DNA of 64,000 bases from Geotrypetes seraphini. Taxonomy: Eukaryota; Chordata; Amphibia; Gymnophiona; Dermophiidae. The stretch's first letter is position 1. Each line of letters starts with the position of its first letter. Shown here piece after piece: positions 21,201 to 33,200 of the stretch. Below the pieces are notes generated by a model. It was not told the DNA's origin, searched no databases, and saw nothing but the letters and a program-made list of their open reading frames with translations. A program made the translations under genes and the position numbers. The stretch is from positions 11,656,001 to 11,720,000 of the forward strand of contig NC_047096.1 of assembly GCF_902459505.1 (NCBI RefSeq), read 5' to 3'.

Positions 21201-24200
21201 AGGTGGGACTTTGACGCCCTTGGTTTAGAGTGTCAGAGTGAAAAAGCCTTCAACTGAGTGTGACACCTATACCTATGTGTGACTGGTCTTTTTTTTTCAT
21301 CTAGAGAGCTGCACAGGAATGGGGATCATTGAATCTGCGGGAATCCTGTGGGTATGACTTACGGGTTTGTGGGATAAGGATGGAAGAAATTGCTGCAGGT
21401 TTCCCATGGGAGAGTAATTTCTTCCATCCTTATCCCACAAACCCGGAAGTCATACCCACAGGATTCCCACGGATTCAATGATCCCCATTCCTGTGCAGCT
21501 CTCTAGATGAAAAAAAAGACCAGTCACACATAGGTATAGGTTGAAGGCTTTTTCACTCTGACACTCTAAGCCAAGGGTGTCAAAGTCCCTGGCATCTATT
21601 TTACTTGGGAAATGAACTGGTTCATCCAATCAAAGGAAAATAAAAAGTGTATTTGTGAACAATTTGTAACAGAGCGAAAGACACTTCTTTAAAATAAAAT
21701 TTTTAAAAAAATGCTGGGTTATAATTTCTGAAATAATCATGAATCTGAGGCACCTTCCATAGAAATATTTAAATTTTTTTTTTTTTAAAAAGGCTGGGTT
21801 ATAATTTCTGAAATAATTAATCACGCATCTGAGGCATCTTCCATAGAACTATTTAAAATTAAAAATTAGATCCATCGCCTACAACTTTTGCAAAATTCTG
21901 CTGTTAAACTAATCTATCATGCAAGAAAATTTGACCATGTCACTCCTCTCCTCCGCAAAGCACATTGGTTACCTATTTCCCAAGTAAAATAGATGCCATG
22001 GATAGGCAGCATATTTTCCTCAGACTATAAAACAGTGAAGCAGAGAATGGCGTGGGGATAAATTTGTCCCCGTTCCTGCAGGAATTCAATTTTCCTGTCC
22101 CCACGAGTTTTGTCGCTGTACCTCTCCCTTTCCTGTAAGCTCTGCCTTAACCCCGCTTAGGATTTTAAAATTTTGAGGCTTGTACGGATGAGGACAAAGC
22201 TTGCAGGAATGGGGCATGGACAGGAAAAGAACTCACTGGGACGGGAAAATGAGTTCCCTTGGGGACAGGGAAAAATTTGTCCCCGTGTCATTCTCTACAC
22301 TGAAGCACTTGGTGCAACATCTGATTTTGTTCCTGACACTTCCATTTTCTCACGGCTCGTCATTGTTCTATGTGTTTCTCTTCTAGGCACCTGTCTGGGT
22401 GTATATTTCATGCGCTCTAGGCCTTTTCATTTATCAGTCTTTGGATGCCATAGATGGGAAACAGGCCCGAAGAACAAACAGCAGCACGCCCTTGGGAGAG
22501 CTTTTTGACCACGGCTGCGACTCCCTATCGACAGGTACTGCTTTAATCAAATTTTCAAAATCCTGTGACTTTCTTTGTAAGGGAACATTGGCAGAGCAAG
22601 AGAAATAGTTCATGTTTGTGCAGGACCCTCAATGAATCCTCACTTGTGCTTCAAGGGTAGGTTTAGGTATATTTATTCTTGATACGTACCATCTTTTCCG
22701 TAGAGCAATGTAAACAGCCCTAATGATTAACTTAGTGGGCTGAGACCCAGGGGAAGAGGGTCTGATTCCCACTGCAAGTCCTTTAATCCTCCACTGCTCC
22801 GAGTATAAAGTGGTAGATTGTGGACCCACTAGAGAAGAGAAGATACCTGTTTATTCTGTACTGTGTAAACTGCTTTGGTTGTACTACAGAAGGGCATTAT
22901 CAAATGCTATAAGACTGCTAAACATGATCTCCATTGAGTGAGTTGTCCTGTCGTGGCTGAACGACAAAACAGAGGGCGTGTGGTCTCCTGACCTTTAAGG
23001 GATCTGTAACGCAGTGACCAATGACCTGGGCAAAGAAGGGCAATTACCGGAGACCGAGCCGTGCTGGCCTTCAGGCTTAAATGGGAAACAGCTGAGACAC
23101 ATCCTTAGCTAGCATGGTATCAGCTGGGGCTGACTGGAATAGTTCCAGAGGGCCCTACTTGCCAGCATCTCAGTGTTGACCCAAGGACATGATATTTTCT
23201 TAGAGCTTCGACTTGTGGCCACTTTGGCAACCTCAGTCAGAACTGAGAGGAGGATTTATTTTCTTCCTTTATAACCCTAGCTGAGCTGGTTTGTTGTGGC
23301 TTTGGGTTTGTAAAGGAGGAGAATATTATTATTATTTATTGATGTGTTACATCGCCTGAATCAATCAAGGATCTAAGCGGCTTACATAATAAAAGGAATA
23401 AAAACATTAAAAATTTTGGCGTTCCTTTTCCTTTTCCTTTTTTTTTTTTTTTTCCCCCCCCTGGTTGCTTGAGTTCCAGTTAACAGAGAGTCTACTGTAT
23501 GTAGTAGGAAAGCAGTGGTTCTAAGAGCCACAAAATGGCCCACATGTCGGGGTAATTTAAAACATCCAAGGCTGCTGGATTCTTGAGGCACCCCGACATT
23601 CAGACCAGTTTGTCGCCCTCTCTTTCCTATCGAATATTGTATTTCTTCTCCTGCCTCTCCTGACCATGACTGTATGTCCTCGTCATTGGTATTTTATTGG
23701 TGACCCGTATTTTATTGGTGACCCGTCAAAAGCACACAGGACGATTTCCGCGGCGACATTTGCGCGCAGGACAGATGCACACCGCCGCTTCCACTGTTTC
23801 TGTTAGTGCTCTGAGGGGGTGTGGGGGGGGAAACCCCCCCCCACACACACACACAGAAGTGTTTGTGCTGTCATGGGGGAGTGTGGGGGGGGAATCCCCC
23901 CACTACACAGAAAACTCCTATTCTCCTTCCCATTTTTGCTCTTCGGAAGTTTTCAGTGTAGTGGGGAGGTTGCCCACCCCCCTCAGAGTGCTAATGGGAG
24001 CGGCAGAAACAGTGGCACGCAAACGTCGCCGTGGGATTGTCGGCGTGCCAAAGTCCTGCACGCTTTAGTTATGGTGCCATTTTATTTTATGTTTTAAAAA
24101 ATATTTTTAATAATGTACACCGCTTAGTCATTTTTTAAGTGGTATGTCAAATTTTAAGAAACTTGAAACTTGACTGGAAGTTGGCCCTGTCTGCTTCGGA

Positions 24201-27200
24201 GCCCCTCTGAGGGCCTGATTTGTGATGATTTTTTCCCTCCTTAGGTAAAGATTGGGAGAAAAGCTTACAGCTTAAATAATTTACATAGGGGAAAGGACAA
24301 TGATTCAGGCCCCCGTTCCATACCGTGCTGAGCATGTTCCTTTGCGCTATGCTGTCTGATATGAAACATATTATTGCTAAATCCCTGTATCTTTCTTCTC
24401 CCGCCTCCAGTCTTCGTGGTCCTGGGAACATGCATTGCTGTGCAGCTCGGTACCAACCCGGACTGGATGTTCTTCTGTTGCTTTGCGGGCATGTTCATGT
24501 TTTACTGTGCACACTGGCAGACCTACGTCTCTGGCACCTTGCGCTTTGGCATGTAAGTACAGAAGAAGGTAGCGACACGCACTGGCAGTTTATTGATTTT
24601 TTTTGGATGAGAGGGGTGGGTTGTGTTCAGATGTTTCTTTAACTTGGAAATGCTTTTCTAAAATGGAAATATGTGTCCTACCTTTAGCCTCAGAGTTGAA
24701 CTTTTGGAGGTTACGTGCTCATTTTTGACATATAGTTTCTATTGCTTGCATTTTGTTGTAGTTTGGGCTGTATTTTCACTGCTGAATTTAATAAGACTTT
24801 CATTAACAAATAAAAAAGAATTGTTTTTACAGACTCGGAGAAAGTTAAAATTAACTAATCCCCTCATTTACGAACGCATAGCGCTGGCAGTGGCAGTAAC
24901 TGCTCCGACACTCATAGGAATTCTATGAGCGTTGGAGCAGTTACCGTCGTTGCTGACGCTAAAACCCACACTGTGCATTCCATACAGTTTGTCCCCTCTC
25001 TCCCCATTCACTTCCCTCTTCCATCATCTCCCTCCTGTCTCTCCCCTCTTTCATTATATAGCTTATCCTCCCTCCCCTTTTCATCTAACGTCTCCCCTTT
25101 CTCCCCTTCCATCAATATTTCTCTCCTCTTTGTATCTCTGCCCTTCAATACAATGTCTGCCCCCTTTCTCCACTTCAACTTCCATCCAGCATCTCCACTT
25201 TCTCTTCCCCAGTTCTGTCATCTCTCTCCTCTCTATACCCTACCCCAACATGTGTTCTCTCTCTCCCCTGTTCTATCTGGAATGTCTTCCCACTCCTATA
25301 CAAAATCTGCCCCCCTCTATCCCCCACCCCAGACCATTACCACCAACTTCTGCTCCCTCTCTCTCCTCCCACCCCACTTCCACCAGTGTCTACCCCCTCT
25401 CTCCCCCCACCCCTTTTTCACCAGCTTCTGCCCCCTAGCATCCCCACTGTTACTGCTGCTTTCCCAAAGCAGCAGCAGCGGCAAAGTGAAACAAACTAGC
25501 TGCAGGACCTTCCCATACATATCTGCGGCTGCCAGATCTACCCTGGAAGAAGAAGTGGCAAGCCAGCAGTCGTGGGTATGTATGGGAAGTCCTGCAGCCG
25601 GTTTGTTTTCCGTTTGCCACGGGAAAGCAGCAGCAGTGGCAGAAGGTGGGAGAGTGGTGAGGGGGATGTTGGTCCTGACCTCACCTGCTGCGCAGCCTTC
25701 TGCTAAAAGGTGCGTATTCGCACAGATTAGAGGGAACTTTGCATGGAACCATTTTCTCCCATACATGCCTGAAGGTTGCCAAAGTGCTTGGTTTCTGTCA
25801 TTTCTGTGGGTGATTCTACTTCTAAGCCTCTACCACCCTCTCAGCAAATTAGTATTTTCTCACACAGTAAGTAAACTGGATGCTTTTCCTTCCTCTCAGC
25901 TTTCCCTCTGTGTTGAAGTATTTCTTTTTTCCCTGTCGCTTCAGCAGGACAATCTCCTTAGCAGCTGAGACACCTGATCTGCAGTAATTACAGACACACT
26001 ATTTGCTTTGCTTTTTTATTTCATAAGGTGGTTTTGCCACATCTTAGGTGTTACGGCTATATTCATGCTTTGTATGTATCAGAGGAGCAGATTATTTTTA
26101 ATCGACACAACGGAGTCCAAAGTTATTAACATTTGTGATGGGAATGTCTGGAAAGAGTTTTTAAAATCATTGTTTGAGTCATGAAATGTAGCTGAGAAGA
26201 CGGAGAAGGCTTCAGCCTAAGAGTTTCACTATCAAGAGGCTTATGCTTTATAAGAGGGATTTGGGACGTGTATCGATCAGGTTTTGGACAGAGCCATGGT
26301 CTGCAACTCTTTATGGTGTGAGAATCAGGTTTGTGGTGGAGTTCGGTGAGGGAGGTGCAAGGTAGCATGGGTGGAGGGTACATTGAGAAGCACACAAGAC
26401 CTTTGAGTGAAAAACTGTGTAACACATTACTAGTAATGATCCCAGGAGATTCCCTTCTTCTGGAAAGCAAAGCAGCCAGGAAGCGGGAGCAGTGGGCCGA
26501 ATGGACTGACTTTAAGAATCCAGCAAAGAACAGGCTATTGGAGCAGAGCTAAATTTGCAATCCTTTAGGCCGGGGGTAGGGAACTCCGGTCCTCGAGAGC
26601 CGTATTCCAGTCGGGTTTTCAGGATTTCCCCAATGAATATGCATGAAATCTATTTGCCTGCACTGCTTTCAAAGCATATTCATTGAGGAAATCCTGAAAA
26701 CCCGACTGGAATACGGCTCTTGAGGACCGGAGTTCCCTACCCCTGCTTTAGGCTCTGAGAAATGAATAAAACAGCGCCATTCCGAACTACCTCATTTAAT
26801 AATCGTACAAAACTAATGTGTTGTCGGGAGCATGCTCAGTTGACTCCGAACTGCATGTATGTGGCTTTTGTTTTTGAAGGGGATTGCTTGAGGGAATGTG
26901 GGGAAGTAGCTACTCTCTGGCTATAATTCTGAAAGTGATTTGGCCATAATTGGGCCAGTTATGACTCAATGGTGTGCTTAGTTGTGATTGATGTACACTG
27001 AGATAAGCAGCCGGGGACTGACTGCTCTAACAGGTAGAATATTGTGATGAATCAAAACCAGCAGCAGGAACCCTCTACAGCTGCACCTGAACCCGCCGGC
27101 CAGAGTGTCTCTTCACCCTGTCAAATTTTCTCTCCCTGATGTGCAGAGTCGATGTTACAGAGGCTGGGCTCTCTGTCATAATGCTCTATCTGGTCACAGG

Positions 27201-30200
27201 AGCTCTGGGTATCCAGTTCTGGAGTAACACGGTAAACCTTTTGCCAGCGCTAAACCTAGATGTCAAACAGTGAATGGCTTGTGCACAGAGCCCAGCCAGC
27301 AGCCTTGGTATGCACAGAGCATGCGGAAGGGAACTCTTTTTTTTCCAAGTTTAACATGAACAGCTCGTGGAGCCTGTAGGAGATATCTAGAGGCCTTCCA
27401 GGATTCGAGCAGCTTTCGGTGCTCAACTTGTGCTAAAACCCCAGTGAACTTTTTCCGTATTTATCAGTTTAAGGATTTGTGCACAAAGGAAAGCACTTGT
27501 GAGGTATTCTGTCTATGCTGGGAATGGTTCTAGGATGCAAGGAAGGGCAATTAAAAAAAAAAAAAGTCCCACCTCACTCTGATTTTGGAATGTGAGAACA
27601 GGAGTACAGCTGTTCAGCCATCATGTATCGTTTTTAGGGGCTAATGATGAACCCCTGCAAGTAATTTCCAAAAGGGACTTTCCCCAAAGAGTTTAGGGGT
27701 TAATGATGAACCCCTGCAAGTAATTTCCAAAAGGGACTTTCCCCAAAGAGTTTAGGGGTTAATGATGAACCCCTGCAAGTAATTTTCAAAAGGGACTTTC
27801 CCCAAGAGTTTAGGGGTTAATAATGAACCCCTGCAAGTAATTTCCAAAAGGGACTTTCCCCAAAGAGTTTTATCTTTGGAAGTTTGGGCCAATGGTCACA
27901 CATGCATCCAAAGTGAAACAGTTTTAAAGTGCAGTATGTACCAGAAAGTATGTTTGGGTTTCAACCTGAAATTCCTGTATCTGCCCCAGCATCAGTCATT
28001 ACACAGACATCTAGCTGTATTCATGCAGTCGAGGGGAGGGGGGTCGAGATCAGTGCAAAAGGGACATTTTGTTCTACAGCCCTTCTGCTCTCATCTCTCC
28101 CAAGGGGAAGGATTCCAAAATGGGAAAGGAACCCTTATTTGCCTGTGATTTTGTTAAAATCTTTGAGTGTTCCATTCGTAGAACAAACAAAACATTGACC
28201 CTTTAGTCCCACAGGAAATGCAAATTCCAGCGAAAACGAAAAACTCTGTGAAGATGGTGATGTTCAAGATGCAGGCTTTATTTAAAAATGTACAATTGGA
28301 TAAGCCACACAAAATGTATCCAGGACCAAAAGCATTGAGAGGTGTGGACCCAACGCGGTCCGTGTTTCGACAATGCTGCTTTCCTCAGGGGTCCCTAAAA
28401 GTCCTGATATTAAAACCTGTGGATTAAACGCTGAAAGCAATACTGAGTCGTAACTCTGCGCAGATGAGGATTCCTTTTTCCACGTGTTAAAAAGACAGCC
28501 TTACTTGTTTTAATTGGTTTTAATCGGCACAGTAATAGACTGTCATTTAAAACCAATTAAAAACGCATTTTTAAAAAAAGTAGCTGCCGTTAACACATCT
28601 ACAGCAGGATGCCTAATGGCACATTACGCCTAAGTGGGCATGGTTGGGGGCAGAGTGGGACCGGTGCCGTTAGGCGCAATTCACTAAAGAACTTAGCGCC
28701 TACAGGCGTGTAAGCCGTGATTCTGCTAATAGCGCCTAAGCGTGATTGACACGCGGCCAGCATCCATTTTTGAAGACGATGCCGATTTAGGCCCTGTTTA
28801 CAGAATCCAGCCCTTTGTGTGCAAAATTGCATGAACAGTTTATAGAATACAGTGGTACCTCGGTTTATGAGTGCACCGGTTTGCGAGTGTTTTGCAAGAC
28901 GAGCAAAACATTTGCAAAATCGGTGCCTCGGAAACCGAGCATGGCTCGATTTATGAGCAAACCCCCCCCCCCCCCGCAATCTGGCACCCCCCCTACACGA
29001 TTGGGCACCCCCCCCAACACGATTGGGCACCCCCCCGCCGCTTCTTACCATCATCTGGGCACTCTTGAAGATTGGCCCTCGTCTGCTGGGCCTTGAGCAT
29101 CTGAGCGTGCTCAAGGCCTGCGAGTTCACGTTCTGAACGTGAACGTGAACTCACAGGCCTTGAGCATGCTCAGATGCTCAAGGCCCAGCAGACAGGGGCC
29201 GATCTTCAAGAGTGCCCAGATGAGGGTAAGAAGTGGCGGGGGGGTGCCCAATTGTGTCGGGGGGGGGATGTCGGATTGTGTTAGGGGGGGTCGGATCATG
29301 TCGGGGGGGTGCCCAATTGTGTCGGGGGGGGGGGTCGGATCGTGGCGGGGGGGGGGTGCCGTTTCGAGGCAGGTGGGGTGCCGGATCGCAGGGGGGGTGC
29401 CTGATCGCAGGGGAGGGCCTTCGAGGGGAGCAATGCCAGTTCTCGGGGGGGGGGGAACGCATCAAAGCTAGTTTCCATTATTTCCTATGGGGAAACTCAC
29501 TTTGATAAACGAGCATTTTGGATTACGAGCATGCTCCTGGAACGGATTATGCTCGTAATCCAAGGTACTATTGTACCTACAATTGGGTGCACAACTTGAC
29601 TACTTAGTTGCAGTAAGAGCTGGTTAGTGCTAATTAGTATTCTGTAATCTTAGCCATGCAAATTTTATAGCACATAACTGCAAGGGGGGTATAGACATGG
29701 GAAGGCCATGGGCTGGTCAAAGGCGTGCCTGGCACTTATGCGTTAAGTTTATAGAACACTGAGTTATGCATGCAACTGTGACATTTATTTTAAAAAAGTT
29801 TTCTAACCCGCTTAAACCCAAGCGGTTCACAGGATACATACATAATCAATTACAGTCAATTACCGTGCCATAAACGGAGACTGCTCAGCCAATCCAAACA
29901 ACCACACTCCATTCACGCACCCTCCAATCAGAAACATCAAAACGCAAAAACAAAGTGCGCTGGCCTCCTGGCCACTCAAGCAGCAAAACTAGACTACCAA
30001 TTCTCCAATTTACTGATCACGACAACCCCAGACTACAAAACCTTCAGAAAAGAAATAAAAACCCTGCTGTTCAAGATACTAAAGCCTTCTGTCATCAGAG
30101 TGGGGAAGAGAGTTTTTTGGGGGTTTTTTTACTTGCTCTTGAAAAATTTTCAAACATGCTGATTGTTTTGTCTTTAAACTGTTTCGAGCATCCTGTGCAT

Positions 30201-33200
30201 GCCTTCAGCTGCTGCTGGACTTCAAATAGTTGCTATGAAATTGCTTTGCATAATCCTGCTTTTTTTTTAACCTTTTTTGTACTTAATCAGAATTGATGTG
30301 ACTGAAGTGCAAATCTTCATAATAGTCATGTATTTGCTGTCAGCGGTCGGAGGAGCAGCTTTTTGGCAATCGCTGGTAATTTACTTGATCATTATTACTT
30401 GATTGACTTACTGTTCAGATGTGTGCCTTGTCTTCACTGAATCTTACAACAGCTCAAACCAAGAACCACTCGGCAACTGTATTCAAATTCATCCAGCTCC
30501 GGTGTCCTGTTTGACACTTTTTATACCACAGAGAGAGGATTCCGTACAGAGCGCTGCCTCTTTTCACTTGTCTTATCGCACCCCAGTACTTTCTGAAATT
30601 TGATGAGTAATGAGCTTTCCAGACATGTCTTTGCCCTGTTGTTACAAAGGCAACCCCCAACTTAGGGCTTTGCAAACCTGTAGACCCCATAGTATATCCA
30701 CAAGAAATATGCATGAAGTACGTTTGCACACACAGGAGGCTCAGTATTTGCAAACTGAATACGCATAAGAGAATACAGGTGTCCTGAAAACTCAACTGGC
30801 TATGGGGTTCCTGGGTAGGGATTGGGACGCTTTATCTAACCCTTCTCCATTTCAAATACAGTATTCAGTCTTCTCCTTTGTACTCGGGAAGGGAGGGAAG
30901 CTCGACAGATTCTTAACTGGGTTTTTTTGTTTTTAAACATATATATGTGGAAGCCTTTTTGGAGAAGGTGGATCTTAATTACTAAAAACATAAACAGGAT
31001 TTTCCCCTATTAGAAGACTGGTATGTGTAAAAGTAGTCTTTATCTGCTGCTATTTGTCGCTGTTTTTTGGTGGCCTCGCCAGTCTGCCCTTATGAACTAT
31101 TCAGCTTGTAACAAGGAGTCTATCAAGGCCTGCCAATGCTTATTCTGTAAGTCAAGGGAAATTTCTATCTAAGGTGGCATAAACCATTGCATTAGGTATG
31201 TGTTACCATATTTAATGTGACATGGTGTGGTGGCCATGTTAGTCTACTTTCCAAGGTAATATATAGAAATAAAACAAAAGAAATACCTTTTTTATTGGAC
31301 TAACTTAATGCATTATTTTATGATGAGATTTCGAAGGTTACCCTTCTTCAGATCAGTATATATAAAGAAAACATGAAAGGATTTCCATAACTGAGGTCCC
31401 AAGACCATAAAGATCGAGTCCCTATACATCTCCAATCTAATTTGTATAAAATCTGGATCATGAAGTGGTGCCTGATTACTTGAACGAGGGGGATGTCCTG
31501 CCACATGAACCTTTAGGGTTACAGGCAGACAAAGTGGTGATTGTAAATAAAGAAGTTTTAAAATTACCATTAAAATTTTTTAATGAATATGCCATTGAAT
31601 AGGCAGCCAGTGAAATTGCTTAATTGGCGTAATGCGACTATACAAAGGACTTTTGAAGGTTAAATGAGCAGCAGCATTTTGAGCTATTTGTAAAGCTCTT
31701 AAATCTTTTTTAGGCAAACCACTTAACATTGAGTTACAGTCATCATACAATAGGTACCATATATGTGCTCATACAACTGTACGAAAATTAGGCGGACTCG
31801 TCAATCCTTTCAAAGGTCATAGCGATTTATTGGAAATAAATTGTGATTGATGTTTTCTAATAAATTGATCAGAAAGAAATCCCAATCTCAAAAGGATCAT
31901 ACTTAAACCTTTGGAACAAAACCCTGCCCTAAGTTAATGACTGTGTCTTGTCAGTTAATGGCTGGACTAATGGGTAAATTCTTGTCGTATCCTGAATATT
32001 TGAGATCTTCTGGTCCTCTGTATCGTTCTACTGTGACCACCCCTTTGCAATTTTGTCACTCTCCTTCCTTCTCCTAAAAGGAACGTCTTTCATCATCGAT
32101 TCTCTCCATTATCAAATTCTCAGCCTTTTGAGAAAGGGAGAGGGGATGGGACTTTTGATATACCACCATTTTGTGGTTACAGCCAAAGCAGTTTACGTTT
32201 AATAAACAGGTGCTTATTTTGGACCGGGGTCAATAGTCGCATTGACCTGTAGTGAAAATCAAAGGGCTGTGGCTCACTGGTTGAGCGGTTATGAGATCAA
32301 ATCCCAGTGACCCTGGGCAAGTTACTTAATCCTCCAGTGCCCGCTGCTTTGAAATGCCAAAGTAACAAAAAAGGCAGTATATAAGTCCCCCTTTTCCTTA
32401 CTACTTGGGGTTCCAGAATGTTGCTTACTCTTTGAGGTTCTACATGGAATCTTGCTACTTGGAATTCCTAATCTAATCTTCCATTTGTGAGTCGCACAAA
32501 CCTATTCAAGCTCAAGGTGACAGAGCTTGTGAGATCAAATCCCGGTGCTGCTCCTTGTGACCCTGGGCAAGCCACTTAATCCCTCCTCTGCCCACTGCTT
32601 TGAATGTCAGCTTTGAAATGCCAAAGCCACAAAAATGCAGTCTACGAGTCCCTAACTTCTTGGGCTACTGCACTGATCATGAGGTTACTCCTGTACTCCA
32701 GCAAAGGACATGTTCTATTAAGTATTCTTAGTCAATGCGCCAGGAAATATGGATTCATTTGTGTTTAGAGAGACCATTTAATAACTTCTTTTGAAGAGCA
32801 GCTGTTTTCCACCATATTTACTGTAACATTTCATCAGAAACAGTACCATCAATAAGAAATGTAATTTCCAGCTGCCTTCATTTGGAAAGGATTTAAACTG
32901 TTCAAAAATGAAAAGATTTATTGAAGACAAGGTTGCTATTAATTTTTAAAAAAATGTCGTGTCTGTTTTGCCTGAGCTTTGTAATCATTTGAATTTTTGC
33001 TCCTGATAGCATTTCTGAAGTGGTGACATCTTTCAGCCATGAACAAGAACTAGTTTCTTCTGACAGTACAATGTGAAAAGAAGATTGATTAGCTTGGAAA
33101 TTTTACAGTAACCTTCTTAAAAAAACAAAACCAAAACAAAACCCGATACAATTTGATCTGTTTGCAGAAAGCCTGCATTATTTCTCTCCCTGACTGGACA

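Larger units (their letters stand above)
18202..22386 (+). other. CEPT1 intron between residues 114 and 115
   Basis: It holds a decayed reverse-strand LINE tail (about 18320-18520, with a [10 protein letters not shown]-like peptide), a hAT MITE, a GGGCCTGATTCT element, a hairpin MITE, a palindrome, a LINE fragment and a hAT-like MITE, all listed separately. Stretches 18546-19365 and 20430-21020 show nothing recognisable. Confidence 0.6.
27232..30290 (+). other. CEPT1 intron between alternative exons A and B
   Basis: It contains the minisatellite at 27636-27870, a repeat near 28240-28420 with GACCCAACGCGGTCCGTG and TGTTTCGACAATG, a GGCGCC-type repeat at 28600-28815, the pogo-like element at 28850-29573 and a retroposon tail at 29790-30060 (CCCAAGCGGTTCACAGG). 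Other parts are not recognised. Confidence 0.55.

Noticed and set aside
24925-25968. A 347-codon open frame on the plus strand
   Set aside because: It is a pyrimidine-rich low-complexity tract (serine, proline, leucine by composition), with frames open in several registers and no family resemblance.
27636-27870. CRISPR array
   Set aside because: The 59-bp units are contiguous tandem copies without unique spacers, in a vertebrate intron.
28599-29505. Glycine- and proline-rich frames on both strands
   Set aside because: They are translations of a MITE with G and C tandem arrays and its hairpin.
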